From Rhodococcus rhodnii NBRC 100604 (GTDB taxonomy: Bacteria; Actinomycetota; Actinomycetes; Mycobacteriales; Mycobacteriaceae), in assembly GCF_001894925.1 (NCBI RefSeq), contig NZ_BCXD01000003.1, positions 1 through 64,000 on the forward strand: a stretch of DNA of 64,000 bases. Direction: 5' to 3'. The first letter of the stretch is position 1; every line of letters starts with the position of its first letter. This document shows positions 50,752-60,176 of the stretch, piece after piece. Below the pieces are notes generated by a model. The model was not told where the DNA came from, made no database searches, and saw nothing but the letters and a program-made list of their open reading frames with translations. The position numbers and the translations under genes are program-made.

Positions 50752-52245
50752 TCACCAGGGTGAGGGTCGGTAGTCCTTGAGGAAGCACCCGTAGAGGTCG
50801 ACGCCTTGTTCGCCCATCACGATCGGGTCGTAGACGCGCGCGGCGCCGTCCACGAGATCGAGCGGCGCGTGGAAGCCCTCGTCCGCGAGGCGCATCTTGG
50901 TCTCGTGCGGACGCTCGTCGGTGATCCAGCCGGTGTCGACCGCCGTCATGAGGATGCCCTCGGCCGCCATCTCGTTCGCGCTGGTGCGGGTGAGCATGTT
51001 CAGCGCTGCCTTCGCCATGTTCGTGTGCGGGTGCCCGGGGCCCTTGTAGCCGCGGCCGAACTGGCCCTCCATCGCGGAGACGTTGACGACGTACTTGCGG
51101 TGCGCGTTCGACGCCGCCATCGCCGGGCGTAGCCGCGAGACGAGGATGAACGGCGCCGTCGAGTTGCACAGCTGCACCTCGAGCAGTTCGACGGGGTCGA
51201 CCTCCTCGACCGTCTGCACCCAGCTGTTCGTCGTGCCGAGGTCGGGTAGCAGCCCACCCGCATCGACGGCGACGCCCGTCGCGATGCGGTCGGCGGTCGC
51301 GGATCGCGCGACCATCGCGAGCGACGTCACCGACTCGGCGAGGCTCGCGCCGCTCAGGGCGCGGCCGCTGGGCAGTGCGCCCGCGAGCGCCGCGGGGTGC
51401 GCCTCGCTGGGCTTGCCGAACACCACGACGTCGGGCAGCTCGCCCGCCGGCAGCGGCCCGGCCTCGGCCTCGACCAGCGCCGAGTAGGCGCCGGGGGAGC
51501 GGCGCACCGTCTGCGCGGCGTTGTTGATCAGAATGTCGAGGGGACCGCCTTCGGCGACCGAATCGGCGAGCGCGATGACCTGGGCGGGGTCGCGCAGGTC
51601 GATCCCGACGACGTGCAGCCGGTGGAGCCAGTCGTCGGCGTCCTCGAGCGCGCGGAAGCGCCGGATCGCGTCCTGCGGGAAGCGCGTCGTGATCGTGAGG
51701 TCGGCACCGTCGCGGAGGAGCCGCAACGCGATGTACATGCCGATCTTGGCGCGGCCACCGGTGAGCAGGGCCCGCCGTCCGCGCAGATCGGTGCGCTGAT
51801 CGCGCTTGGCGTGATTCGCCGCAGCGCAGTCGGGGCACAGCTGGTGATAGAACGCGTCGACGACGGTGTAGCGCTGCTTGCACACGTAGCACGGGCGTGG
51901 CCGGATCAGCGTTCCCGCGCTCGCACCTCGCGCGGTCGAGCTGAGCGCGATGCCGGCGGTCTCGTCGTCGATGCGGCCGGGTGAGCCCGTCGCCGTCGCG
52001 GCGACGACACGGCGGTCGGCCTCGGACTTCGCGTCGCGTGCGGCGGCACGCTTGGCCTTCTTGAGCCGCTTGAACATGTGGCCCACCGCGCGCTGCAGTT
52101 CGATCGAATCGGGGTGGTCCCATCCGATCTCCGCTGCCTGGTCGATCACGCGCAGGCACGTGTCGAGATCGGCGCGGTCGATGCCGCCGGCCGAAGCGGG
52201 GGTGGGATCTGCCGGTGTGGTGCCGGTCTCGTCGATCGCTGTCAT
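50752..52245 (-). CDS. Atypical SDR oxidoreductase with inserted zinc ribbon
   Basis: 497 residues. A helical N-terminal part (20-85) and a zinc-ribbon-like CYVCKQRY-x13-CPDC (about 119-144) precede a Rossmann short-chain dehydrogenase domain (LTGGRAKIGMYIALRLLRDG, ILINNAAQTV). In the catalytic region VNVSAMEGQ supplies the serine, but the expected YxxxK is TNMAK, so the tyrosine is replaced by threonine. It may be a structural or binding protein, or use another proton donor. It is not co-directional with a recognisable pathway; the saccharopine-like gene follows after 38 bp. Confidence 0.85.
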   Translation of the reverse strand: MTAIDETGTTPADPTPASAGGIDRADLDTCLRVIDQAAEIGWDHPDSIELQRAVGHMFKRLKKAKRAAARDAKSEADRRVVAATATGSPGRIDDETAGIALSSTARGASAGTLIRPRPCYVCKQRYTVVDAFYHQLCPDCAAANHAKRDQRTDLRGRRALLTGGRAKIGMYIALRLLRDGADLTITTRFPQDAIRRFRALEDADDWLHRLHVVGIDLRDPAQVIALADSVAEGGPLDILINNAAQTVRRSPGAYSALVEAEAGPLPAGELPDVVVFGKPSEAHPAALAGALPSGRALSGASLAESVTSLAMVARSATADRIATGVAVDAGGLLPDLGTTNSWVQTVEEVDPVELLEVQLCNSTAPFILVSRLRPAMAASNAHRKYVVNVSAMEGQFGRGYKGPGHPHTNMAKAALNMLTRTSANEMAAEGILMTAVDTGWITDERPHETKMRLADEGFHAPLDLVDGAARVYDPIVMGEQGVDLYGCFLKDYRPSPW

Positions 52246-52270
52246 CGGCGGACGCTCTCCTTCACGAAGA

Positions 52271-52300
52271 AAGGCCCCGGTTCCGGTGAACCGAGGCCTT
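52271..52300 (-). terminator. Terminator after tRNA-Leu
   Basis: Inverted repeat AAGGCC-C-CGGTTC / GAACCG-A-GGCCTT with one mismatch, followed on the minus strand by a pyrimidine/T-rich TTTCTT. It begins 24 bp after the tRNA 3' end. Confidence 0.7.
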
Positions 52301-52323
52301 GCTTCGTCTGTCTCAACTCAGAG

Positions 52324-52409
52324 TGTCCGAGGGGGGACTTGAACCCCCACGTCCGTTAATAGGACACTAGCACCTCAAGCTAGCGCGTCTGCCATTCCGC
52401 CACTCGGAC
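52324..52409 (-). tRNA. tRNA-Leu (GAG anticodon)
   Basis: 86-nt class II tRNA on the minus strand. Acceptor stem GTCCGAG/CTCGGAC, discriminator A. The D-arm contains TGGCGGAATGGCAGACGC, anticodon stem CTAGC/GCTAG has loop TTGAGGT (anticodon GAG), the long variable arm is TGTCCTATTAACGGACG, and the T-arm is GGGGGTTCAAGTCCCCC. It reads CUC/CUU. CCA is not encoded. Confidence 0.96.
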
Positions 52410-52578
52410 TTGCTTCGCTCCCGTTCTCCGGGCGCTGCAAAAGACTAACCGATCTTCGCGACCGACCCAAATCGCCTGGTCGGGCCGGTTCCCGGGCGCA
52501 ATCCGGCGGGACGAATGCGCCTTCCTCCGTGTGTCGCGCCGCCCGCCCGAGACCTGCGGTCGATGGTAGGAAAGTGGT

Positions 52579-53931
52579 GTGTGCTCCGCATCCGCTCCCG
52601 CCGCCCCGAACCGAGCCGAAGCCGAGGTCGTCGAACTCGTCTCGTCGCTGATCCGATTCGACACCTCCAACACCGGCGACCTCGCCACGACGCGCGGTGA
52701 ACGCGAGTGTGCGCAGTGGGTCGCCGGCAAACTCGAGGAGGTCGGCTTCGAGACGGAGTACGTGGAGTCCGGCGCTCCGGGACGCGGCAACGTCTTCGCG
52801 CGGCTGCGCGGTGCGGACCCCTCGCGCGGCGCGCTCATGATCCACGGTCATCTCGACGTCGTCCCCGCCGAGCCGGCCGACTGGCGGGTGCATCCGTTCT
52901 CGGGCGCCGTCGAGGACGGGTACGTGTGGGGACGCGGCGCCGTCGACATGAAGGACATGGTCGGCATGACGCTCGCGGTCGCCCGTCGGTTCGCCGCCGA
53001 GGGAGTCGTCCCGCCCCGCGATCTCGTGTTCGCGTTCGTCGCCGACGAGGAGAACGGGGGCAGGTACGGCTGCCAATGGCTCGTCGAGCACCGGCCCGAC
53101 CTCTTCGAGGGCGTGACCGAGGCGGTCGGCGAGGTCGGTGGGTACTCGCTCACCGTGCCGCGCCCGGACGGCACCGAGCGACGCCTCTACCTGGTCGAGA
53201 CCGCCGAGAAGGGGCTCGGCTGGATGCGGCTCACCGCCCACGGCCGCGCCGGGCACGGGTCCTTCCTCCACAGCGAGAACGCCGTGACGACGCTCGCCCA
53301 GGCGGTCGCGCGGCTCGGGACGCACCGCTTCCCGCTCGTGGTGTCCGACGCGCTCGCCGAGTTCCTCGAGGCAGTGAGCGAGGAGACGGGCCTCGACTTC
53401 GATCCCCACTCGCCCGACATCGAGGGGATGCTCGCGAAGCTCGGCGGCATCGGCAACATCGTGGGCGCGACACTGCGCGACACCGCCAATCCGACGATGC
53501 TCTCGGCCGGGTACAAGGCGAACGTGATCCCGCAGACCGCGACGGCCACGGTCGACTGCCGCGTGCTGCCCGGCCGCCGCGCCGAGTTCGAGCGCACCGT
53601 CCGCGAACTGATCGGCCCCGACGTCGAGATGGAGTGGATCACCGATCTCGACTCGTACGAGACGACGTTCGACGGCGACCTCGTCGACGCCATGAACGAG
53701 GCGATCCTCGCGCACGATCCCGGCGCGCGCACCGTTCCGTACATGCTGTCGGCGGGGACCGACGCGAAGGCCTTCAAGAAGATCGGAATCCGCTGCTTCG
53801 GCTTCGCCCCGCTGCGACTGCCGCCCGACCTGGACTTCAGTGCGCTGTTCCACGGTGTCGACGAACGCGTCCCCGTCGACGCGCTCGAGTTCGGGACTCG
53901 CGTGCTCGACCACTTCCTGCGGAACTGCTGA
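52579..53931 (+). CDS. M20-family metallopeptidase (Rv2141c type)
   Basis: 450 residues, ArgE/DapE/CPG2-like. Zinc and catalytic motifs are MIHGHLDVVPAE (about 86-97), WGRGAVDMKDMVGM (about 117-130), VADEENGG (about 155-162), and a late His in ALFHGVDERV. The dimerisation domain lies in the middle. The substrate is unknown: a dipeptide or N-acyl amino acid. The first residues (MCSASAPAAPNRAEAE) are unconserved. GTG start with AGGAAAG just upstream. In M. tuberculosis the same three neighbours Rv2141c, Rv2140c and pyrD occur. Confidence 0.9.
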   Translation: MCSASAPAAPNRAEAEVVELVSSLIRFDTSNTGDLATTRGERECAQWVAGKLEEVGFETEYVESGAPGRGNVFARLRGADPSRGALMIHGHLDVVPAEPADWRVHPFSGAVEDGYVWGRGAVDMKDMVGMTLAVARRFAAEGVVPPRDLVFAFVADEENGGRYGCQWLVEHRPDLFEGVTEAVGEVGGYSLTVPRPDGTERRLYLVETAEKGLGWMRLTAHGRAGHGSFLHSENAVTTLAQAVARLGTHRFPLVVSDALAEFLEAVSEETGLDFDPHSPDIEGMLAKLGGIGNIVGATLRDTANPTMLSAGYKANVIPQTATATVDCRVLPGRRAEFERTVRELIGPDVEMEWITDLDSYETTFDGDLVDAMNEAILAHDPGARTVPYMLSAGTDAKAFKKIGIRCFGFAPLRLPPDLDFSALFHGVDERVPVDALEFGTRVLDHFLRNC

Positions 53932-53997
53932 CCGGCCCCCGTTCTGCCCGGAACGTCCGGCCCCGGACGTTCACCTCACGAGGAAAGGAACCAGCGC

Positions 53998-54528
53998 ATG
54001 GCTTTCGACCCCTACTCGACGCTGCCGGAGTTGCCGTCGTTCGAGTTGACCTCGACCGATGTCACCGACGGGCAGCCGCTGCGCCCCGAGCAGGTCAGCG
54101 GGATCATGGGCGCGGGCGGCTACGACGAGTCGCCGCAGCTGTCGTGGTCCGGGTTCCCGGCGGAGACGAAGAGCTTCGCGGTGACGGTCTACGACCCCGA
54201 CGCCCCGACGGCGTCGGGCTTCTGGCACTGGGCCGTCGCGAACATTCCCGTCACGACGACGACGCTCGTGACGGCCGCGGGCGACGACCACGGGACGGGC
54301 CTGCCGTCGACCGCCGTCACGCTCCGCAACGACGCGGGCCTGCACCGGTTCCTCGGCGCCGCTCCGCCGGCGGGGCACGGACCGCACCGTTACATGATCG
54401 TCGTGCACGCCGTGGACGTCGCGCGCCTCGAAGGCGTCACGGAGGACTCCACTCCCGCCTTCCTCGGGTTCAACCTGTTCTCCCACGCGATCGCGCGGGC
54501 GCGGATCGTCGGCACCTACGAGCAGTGA
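53998..54528 (+). CDS. PEBP / YbhB-YbcL family protein
   Basis: 176 residues. The phosphatidylethanolamine-binding-protein fold is recognised from [40 protein letters not shown] and [15 protein letters not shown]. tuberculosis Rv2140c is the syntenic member and binds small ligands in an anion pocket; the physiological role is unclear. ATG has AGGAAAGGA about 9 bases upstream. The last five codons and stop are duplicated in tandem immediately downstream (54511-54546). Confidence 0.92.
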   Translation: MAFDPYSTLPELPSFELTSTDVTDGQPLRPEQVSGIMGAGGYDESPQLSWSGFPAETKSFAVTVYDPDAPTASGFWHWAVANIPVTTTTLVTAAGDDHGTGLPSTAVTLRNDAGLHRFLGAAPPAGHGPHRYMIVVHAVDVARLEGVTEDSTPAFLGFNLFSHAIARARIVGTYEQ

Positions 54529-54546
54529 GGCACCTACGAGCAGTGA
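54511..54546 (+). repeat. Exact 18-bp tandem duplication across the stop codon
   Basis: GGCACCTACGAGCAGTGA is present twice, at 54511-54528 and 54529-54546. The first copy encodes GTYEQ-stop of the PEBP gene and the second lies just after it in the same frame. The absence of any difference between copies suggests a recent slippage event. Confidence 0.95.
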
Positions 54547-54565
54547 GCCGCCGCCAGGCGGCGGC
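54547..54565. terminator. Short GC hairpin after the PEBP gene
   Basis: GCCGCCGCC-A-GGCGGCGGC, a 9-bp perfect inverted repeat with only one base between arms. It directly follows the duplicated stop and precedes a longer hairpin, and may help end transcription from the plus strand. Confidence 0.5.
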
Positions 54566-54570
54566 GTGAC

Positions 54571-54605
54571 ACTCGGCCGGGCGGACGACGTCCGCCCGGC
54601 CGAGT
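54571..54605. terminator. Bidirectional terminator between PEBP gene and pyrD
   Basis: Perfect 16-bp stem ACTCGGCCGGGCGGAC / GTCCGCCCGGCCGAGT (54571-54586, 54590-54605) with a 3-nt loop between two convergent genes. Such symmetrical GC hairpins without a T-tract are common at convergent gene ends in actinobacteria. Confidence 0.85.
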
Positions 54606-54633
54606 CGTGTCCGACGAGTCCGTCGGGGCAGGT

Positions 54634-55701
54634 TCAGGCGCCGGTGCCCACGGCGTCGGCGATCGACGCGTACCCCGCCTCGCGCACACGCCGGGCGAGC
54701 CCCTTGTGGACGCCGCGGGCCCAGAACGGCCCGCCGTAGACGAAGCCCGTGTAGCCCTGGACGAGCGACGCGCCCGCGCGGATGCGTTCCCACGCGTCGT
54801 CCGCCGTCGTGATGCCGCCCGACGAGACGATGACGAGGCGGCCGCCGACGCGGGCGTGCAACCGCTGCAGGACCTCGAGCGAACGCCGCGCGACCGGCGG
54901 ACCGGAGATGCCGCCGGGACCGAGCGCGGCGACCGACGGGTACGGCGTCGCGAGCCCGTCGCGGCTGATCGTCGTGTTCGTCGCGACGATGCCGGCGAGC
55001 CCGAGTTCGAGCGCGAGGTCGGCGACGGCGTCGATGTCGTCGTCCACGAGATCGGGGGCGATCTTCACCAGCACCGGCACCGTCACGGTCGCGAGGACTG
55101 CCTCGAGGATCGGCCGCAGCGCGTGCACGGCCTGCAGATCCCGCAGCCCCGGCGTGTTCGGTGAGCTAACGTTGACGACGACGAAATCCGCGAGTGGGCC
55201 GAGCAGCCGCGCACTCGCGGTGTAGTCGGCAGCCGCGTCCGCGGCTGCGACGACCTTCGTCTTGCCGATGTTCGCCCCGATCGGGACGTCGCCGGACCGG
55301 CGCCGACGGAGATTGTTGGCGGCACTACCGGCGCCGTGATTGTTGAATCCCATGCGATTGAGCAGGGCGTGATCGTCGGGCAGCCGGAACAGTCGCGGCG
55401 TCGGATTGCCGGGCTGCGCCTGTGCGGTGACGGTCCCGATCTCGGCGTAGCCGAAGCCCATCGCGCCCCACGTGTCGGCGCCGTCGGCGTTCTTGTCGAA
55501 TCCGGCGGCGAGCCCGAGCGGCGCGGGGAAGTCGACGCCGAACACGGTGCTCCGCAGCACCGGATCGGAGACGGTGAGCGTCATGCGGGCGACCGTCCGC
55601 AGGACGCGGGTGCGCGTGACGACGCGCATCGCCGCGAACGCGAGGTGGTGGATGCGTTCGGGCGGGAGCAGGAACATCAGGCGCAGCAGCAGGGAGTACA
55701 C
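54634..55701 (-). CDS. pyrD: Dihydroorotate dehydrogenase (quinone), class 2
   Basis: 355 residues. It oxidises dihydroorotate to orotate with quinone at the membrane. An N-terminal amphipathic helix region ([20 protein letters not shown]) marks class 2. FMN and substrate motifs include [60 protein letters not shown] (catalytic Ser), and [20 protein letters not shown] has GGAG 8 bases upstream. It follows the DUF5703 gene after 79 bp. Confidence 0.95.
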   Translation of the reverse strand: MYSLLLRLMFLLPPERIHHLAFAAMRVVTRTRVLRTVARMTLTVSDPVLRSTVFGVDFPAPLGLAAGFDKNADGADTWGAMGFGYAEIGTVTAQAQPGNPTPRLFRLPDDHALLNRMGFNNHGAGSAANNLRRRRSGDVPIGANIGKTKVVAAADAAADYTASARLLGPLADFVVVNVSSPNTPGLRDLQAVHALRPILEAVLATVTVPVLVKIAPDLVDDDIDAVADLALELGLAGIVATNTTISRDGLATPYPSVAALGPGGISGPPVARRSLEVLQRLHARVGGRLVIVSSGGITTADDAWERIRAGASLVQGYTGFVYGGPFWARGVHKGLARRVREAGYASIADAVGTGA

Positions 55702-55780
55702 GTGGTTTCTCCAGGTCCCTCGGATCGTGACGGTCGGTCGTGACGGGCGACGTGCGCGAGGCGCAGCGTGCGCCGTCGCG

Positions 55781-56023
55781 TTACGACACGTCGGGCTCCG
55801 GGACGTGCCGCGCGCTCTTGCGACGCTTGAGCAGCACGCCACGCGTACCGTCCGGATACCGCCGGACCCGGGAGAGTTCCCAGCCGCCGAACTCGGCCTG
55901 GAGTTGCAGCCGCAGCGCCGCCCCCACTCGCGTGACGTCGGGCGGGAGCTTCACGGGGACGTACTCGAAGTCCTCCGATGCGGTGTCCCAGCTCGCGGGG
56001 AGTCGCCTGGCGTTGAATCCCAT
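55781..56023 (-). CDS. DUF5703 small protein (Rv2137c type)
   Basis: 80 residues: [58 protein letters not shown] conserved actinobacterial protein of unknown function with a predicted alpha/beta layout. Its ATG abuts the stop of the lipoprotein gene with no intervening base, so they are translated from one message. Confidence 0.85.
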   Translation of the reverse strand: MGFNARRLPASWDTASEDFEYVPVKLPPDVTRVGAALRLQLQAEFGGWELSRVRRYPDGTRGVLLKRRKSARHVPEPDVS

Positions 56024-57046
56024 CTAGGGCCTCCCGATCGGAATCCGCTGCACCCCGTCGCCCGTTGCCGAGGCCACGATCAGGCTTCCGCTCTCGGGGT
56101 CGACCGCGAGAGCATCGGGCTGGCGGACCGTCGTGAAGCGCTCGGTCTCGACACCCACGCCGGTTCCGAGATCGTAGCCGACGACCTCGTTGGTTCCGGG
56201 CAAGCTCACCCACACGCGTTCGTGGACGTCGTCGTAGGCGACGGCGAAGGGTGCCTCGCCGGTGGGGAAGCGCTGGCGCAGCATGAGATCGCCCGTCGTG
56301 TGGACGAGCACCTCGTGGCCGATCGTGTCGGACACGAGGATCCGGCCGAAGTGGTCGGTGGTGAGTTCGGTCGCGCCCTCGCCTGCGCGCAGTGCCAGGC
56401 CGAGGCGTTCCTCGTCGACGACGATCTCGGTCACCGAGGTCTGGGTGCGGTCGAGCGCGGTGAGCCGCCCGTCGGTCACGGCGAGGTCGTCGACCGAGGC
56501 GATGCCGCCGATCGTGGCCTCGACGTCGCCGCCGGCGCCGAGAATCCGGATGTCGGAACCACCGTCGGCGTCGTCTCCGGCGACACCGACGGCGAGTCGG
56601 CCGTCGTCGAGCGCCGCGACGGCGGTGACGCGGCCGTCGACGGGAATGCGCTCGATCTCGCCGTTCTCGGGATCGAGGGTGCCGACCGCGCCGTCGAGCG
56701 CGAGGAGCACGGCGCCGTCGGGGGCGGTGTGGATGTCGAGGATCTCGGAATCGGTCTCGACGGTGCGGGGCTCGGCCGCGAGATCGTCGAGCGGCAGCAT
56801 CGAGAGCCTGGTGCGGTCCGTCTCGACGGCCACGAGCGTGCGGCCGGGCGCGGACACGGCGAGCATGTCGATCGGCGCCGCGGGGGAGACCTCACCGGCG
56901 GGTGACGCGGTCGGCTCGGGCGCGGCCGGTACCTCCGCCGACACCACGACCTCGGGTGCGGCCTCGTCCTCGCCGCCCGTCGAGCAGCCTGCCAGTGCCA
57001 CGATCGCGGCGACCGCCGCGACGGACCGGGCTCCACCGGTCCTCAC
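56024..57046 (-). CDS. Putative lipoprotein with beta-propeller (NHL/SMP30-like) repeats
   Basis: 340 residues. A lipoprotein signal (ARSVAAVAAIVALAG then C21) leads into a Pro/Ala/Glu-rich linker and a repetitive beta-strand domain with recurring units (ILDIHTAPDGAVLLALDGAV, VTAVAALDDGRLAVGVAGDD, FGRILVSDTIGHEVLVHTTG, PDALAVDPESGSLIVASATG). These suggest a six- or seven-bladed propeller. It would be anchored outside the membrane; the ligand is unknown. GTG at 57046 or three codons earlier at 57055 is the likely start. Confidence 0.82.
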   Translation of the reverse strand: MRTGGARSVAAVAAIVALAGCSTGGEDEAAPEVVVSAEVPAAPEPTASPAGEVSPAAPIDMLAVSAPGRTLVAVETDRTRLSMLPLDDLAAEPRTVETDSEILDIHTAPDGAVLLALDGAVGTLDPENGEIERIPVDGRVTAVAALDDGRLAVGVAGDDADGGSDIRILGAGGDVEATIGGIASVDDLAVTDGRLTALDRTQTSVTEIVVDEERLGLALRAGEGATELTTDHFGRILVSDTIGHEVLVHTTGDLMLRQRFPTGEAPFAVAYDDVHERVWVSLPGTNEVVGYDLGTGVGVETERFTTVRQPDALAVDPESGSLIVASATGDGVQRIPIGRP

Positions 57047-57178
57047 CCATCCCACTGTGTGCGCTCCTCGTTCGTCTCGGCGAAAAGGCTGCTCGGCCGT
57101 GCGGCGGGCCGCACGGCGTGAACGGACCCGGCTTCCAGCATCCACGATCGCCGAACGGCGCCGGTCACCGGGACCCCG

Positions 57179-58054
57179 TCATCGGGTGCGTTCGGGAACG
57201 ACGCGTTGGGGGCCGACGCGGTGAGGGACCACGAGCAGTGCACCCGTCGCCGGGTGGGCGACGAGTTCGATCGGATGGCGATACACGCGGGTGAGCAGTT
57301 CGGCCGTGAGAATCTCCGCCGGTGGCCCCGCCGCGGCGATCCTGCCGTCCTCGAGGACGACGATGCGATCGGCGTAGGCCGCGGCGAGTCCGAGATCGTG
57401 GAGGACGACGACGACGGCGCGACCGGCCCGCGCGTGATCGCGGGCGATCGTCATCACCGTCTCCTGATGGCCGAGGTCGAGGGCGGCGGTGGGCTCGTCG
57501 AGCAGGATCGTCTCGGTGTCCTGCGCCAGGACGCGGGCGAGGGCGACGCGCGCACGCTCGCCGCCCGAGAGCGACGTGAACGCGCGGTCGGCGAAACGGG
57601 TGACATCGCACTGCTCCATCGCGTCGGCGACGATCTGCTCGTCGTCGTCCTCGCGTGGGGTACGCAGCCACGGCGCCCGGCCCATCCGGACGACCTCGAG
57701 CGAGGAGAACGGGAAACCGACGGTGTTCTGTTGCTGCAGCACCGCGCGGCGACGGGACATCTCGAGCGGGCCGTACGAGTCGATCGGCCGTTCGCCCAGC
57801 AGGATCGTGCCGGACGTCGGTGCCAGATCGCCCGCGAGTGCCGCGAGGAGCGTGGACTTGCCGGCGCCGTTCGGGCCGACGAGGACCAGCAGTTCGCCGG
57901 CGTGCACCTGCAGATCGACGTCCGAGAGGACGGTGCGGTCGCCGTGCGCGAGCGCGACGTTCTCGGCCGCCATCGTGACGGCGCCGGGTGCGACCGGTTC
58001 CGGGACGGGGGTGTGCCCGAGCGCGGCGCGGGCGCGGGCGAGCAGCCGGCTCAT
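57179..58054 (-). CDS. hmuV: Heme ABC transporter ATP-binding protein
   Basis: 291 residues. Walker A GPNGAGKSTLLAALAG (about 54-69), Q-loop QQQNTVGFPFSSLEVV, signature LSGGERARVALARVL (about 160-174), Walker B ILLDEPTAALDLGHQ and the switch His in VVVLHDLGLAA are all present. It drives heme import through HmuU. It is last in hmuO-T-U-V with a 4-bp overlap to hmuU. The C-terminus (HPATGALLVVPHR) is characteristic of HmuV. Confidence 0.94.
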   Translation of the reverse strand: MSRLLARARAALGHTPVPEPVAPGAVTMAAENVALAHGDRTVLSDVDLQVHAGELLVLVGPNGAGKSTLLAALAGDLAPTSGTILLGERPIDSYGPLEMSRRRAVLQQQNTVGFPFSSLEVVRMGRAPWLRTPREDDDEQIVADAMEQCDVTRFADRAFTSLSGGERARVALARVLAQDTETILLDEPTAALDLGHQETVMTIARDHARAGRAVVVVLHDLGLAAAYADRIVVLEDGRIAAAGPPAEILTAELLTRVYRHPIELVAHPATGALLVVPHRVGPQRVVPERTR

Positions 58055-59139
58055 GCCCAGCCTCCCTGTCGTGCGCGGGTGCGGCGGAGCAGCCAGAAGA
58101 AGAACGGGCCGCCGACCAGCGCCGTGAGCATGCCGAGCGGCAGATCGGCGTTCGGGACGAGGGTGCGTGCCCCGAGGTCGGCGACCAGCAGCACGAGCGC
58201 TCCGCACAGTGCGCTCGCCGGGATGAGGATGCGGTGGCCCGGCCCGACCGCGATGCGCATGAGGTGCGGGACGACGAGGCCGACGAACAGGATGATGCCG
58301 GTGAAGGCGACGCTCGACGCGACGAGGATCGCGACCACGACGACCGCGATCTGACGGAGCCGCTCGACGTCGAGACCGACGTGCCGTGCGGCGCTCTCGC
58401 CGAGCGAGAGCAGGTCAAGCCGCCGCGAGATGAGCATCGCCGCGGCGATACCGACGAGGCACATCGGCGCGACCACCGACACCGCGTTCCAGGTGGCGCC
58501 CGAGAGCGACCCGAGCTGCCAGAAGACGATCTGGTCGCGCGCGGCGGGCGACGCGACGAACGTGAAGAACGCGATGAGGCCGCCCGCGAAGGCGTTGACC
58601 GCGACGCCCGTGAGCACGAGGGTGACGACCTCGGTACGGCCGGCGTGACGCGACAGCATGTACACGCCCGCCGTCGTGACGAGGCCCGCGGCGAACGCGG
58701 CCGCAGCGACCGTCCACCCCGCGGCGAAGGACGCGCCCGCGACGATCGCCGCGCTCGCGCCGACGGCGGCGCCCGACGAGACGCCGATGACGCCGGGTTC
58801 GGCGAGCGGATTGGCGAACACGCCCTGCAGGAGTGCGCCGGAGCAGCCGAGCCCGGCGCCCACGAGCATCGCGAGGACGACGCGCGGGAAGCGGACCTCC
58901 CACAGCGTCACCTGACCCGCGGGATGCGCGGGCAGCGGCCCGAGGTCGAGGCCCATCCAGTGCAGGATCGAGCCGAGTACCTCGGCGGGCGACGTCGAGA
59001 CCTGCCCGATGCACGCGGACGCGACGGCCGCGGCGAGCAGTCCCACGACGAGGATCGCGAGAACGACGCCGACCCGGGTCGGTCGCGCGTTCGGCCGGGC
59101 CGGCGCCGCCCGCTGGTGCGGTGCGGCCTCGGTACTCAC
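58051..59139 (-). CDS. hmuU: Heme ABC transporter permease
   Basis: 362 residues of the FecCD/BtuC family with about nine or ten membrane helices. Conserved motifs are WEVRFPRVVLAMLVGAGLGC, SGALLQGVFANPLAEPGVIG, and LPLGMLTALVGGPFFFWLL at the end. GTG overlaps hmuT. It receives heme from HmuT and is energised by HmuV. Confidence 0.94.
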   Translation of the reverse strand: MSTEAAPHQRAAPARPNARPTRVGVVLAILVVGLLAAAVASACIGQVSTSPAEVLGSILHWMGLDLGPLPAHPAGQVTLWEVRFPRVVLAMLVGAGLGCSGALLQGVFANPLAEPGVIGVSSGAAVGASAAIVAGASFAAGWTVAAAAFAAGLVTTAGVYMLSRHAGRTEVVTLVLTGVAVNAFAGGLIAFFTFVASPAARDQIVFWQLGSLSGATWNAVSVVAPMCLVGIAAAMLISRRLDLLSLGESAARHVGLDVERLRQIAVVVVAILVASSVAFTGIILFVGLVVPHLMRIAVGPGHRILIPASALCGALVLLVADLGARTLVPNADLPLGMLTALVGGPFFFWLLRRTRARQGGWA

Positions 59140-60176
59140 GAGCCGGTGTCGGGGTAGAAGGCGTCGGCGAGTGCGGCGAGGACGCGGCCGGTGTTCGGGC
59201 CGAAGCCCAGGAGCAGGCCGTCCTCCATGTCGACGACGGATTCGGTGCGGCCGGCGGGGGTCTGCGCGATCCCCGGGACCTGTTCGAGCCCGTCGACGCC
59301 GCCGATCGACTCGAGGCCGTGCGTCATCATGAGGAAGGCGTCGGGGGAGGCCGCGATCATCGCTTCGCTCGTGATCGCCGTGAACTCGGCGGTGAGCCCG
59401 GCGCGCGTTCCGGCGTCGACGGCGCCGAGCGCGTCGATGAGCGAGTCCGCGCCCGATCCGGGGCCGCCGAGCATCGTGATCGCCGGGCCGCGGCTGTAGA
59501 CGAAGGCGATCGAGAGCGGATCGGCGCCTTCGGGTGCGCGGGTGCGGGCCGCCGCGATCTCCGACTGCGTCCGATCGGCGAGTGCGGTGCCCTCGTCGGG
59601 GAGGCCGAGCACCGCGGCGGTCGCGCGGATCTGATCGTCGACGGTGTCCAGCGACCGCGTCGGGTCCATGAACAGGACCGGGACCCCGGCGGCGCGGAGC
59701 TGATCCTGCACGCCGCGCGGGCCGATCGTCGTGTCGGTGAGCACGACGGTCGGACGCAGATCGAGGATCGCCTCGGCGTTGAGCGACTGACCGCCGGGAT
59801 TGACGACGGGGACGTCCTCGACGGCGGGGAACTTCGCGGCGATGTCGCGGCCGACGAGGTTGTCGCCGAGACCGAGCGCGTACACCGTCTGGGTCAGGGT
59901 GCCGTGACGGTCCACCGCGACGATCCGCGAGACGTCCTCGACGGTGACCTCGGTGCCTTCGGCGTCCGTGACGGTCGCGGGCAGCACGGGCGTCGGCGCG
60001 GTCGCGATCGGCTCGGGGTCGGCGGGATCGAGCGTCGCGACGCGGTGACCGATTCGCGGCGAGTCGTCCTCCGTCGCGGGGGTGCTGCAGCCGGCCGGAC
60101 CGATCGCGACCACGACGATGCTCGCCACCACGGCGAGGAGAGTGCGGGCCGGGCGGTGTGCGGTGAGAGCGGTCAT
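59136..60176 (-). CDS. hmuT: Heme-binding lipoprotein HmuT
   Basis: 346 residues. Lipoprotein signal with lipobox ending at C30 (VVVAIGPAGC), then a periplasmic-binding-protein (TroA-like) fold: SRIVAVDRHGTLTQTVYALG, LNAEAILDLRPTVVLTDTTI, LLLGFGPNTGRVLAALADAF. The Tyr/His heme ligands of corynebacterial HmuT may be among H in VDRHG and Y in FVYSRG; this is inference. ATG overlaps the hmuO stop by 4 bp. Confidence 0.93.
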   Translation of the reverse strand: MTALTAHRPARTLLAVVASIVVVAIGPAGCSTPATEDDSPRIGHRVATLDPADPEPIATAPTPVLPATVTDAEGTEVTVEDVSRIVAVDRHGTLTQTVYALGLGDNLVGRDIAAKFPAVEDVPVVNPGGQSLNAEAILDLRPTVVLTDTTIGPRGVQDQLRAAGVPVLFMDPTRSLDTVDDQIRATAAVLGLPDEGTALADRTQSEIAAARTRAPEGADPLSIAFVYSRGPAITMLGGPGSGADSLIDALGAVDAGTRAGLTAEFTAITSEAMIAASPDAFLMMTHGLESIGGVDGLEQVPGIAQTPAGRTESVVDMEDGLLLGFGPNTGRVLAALADAFYPDTGS

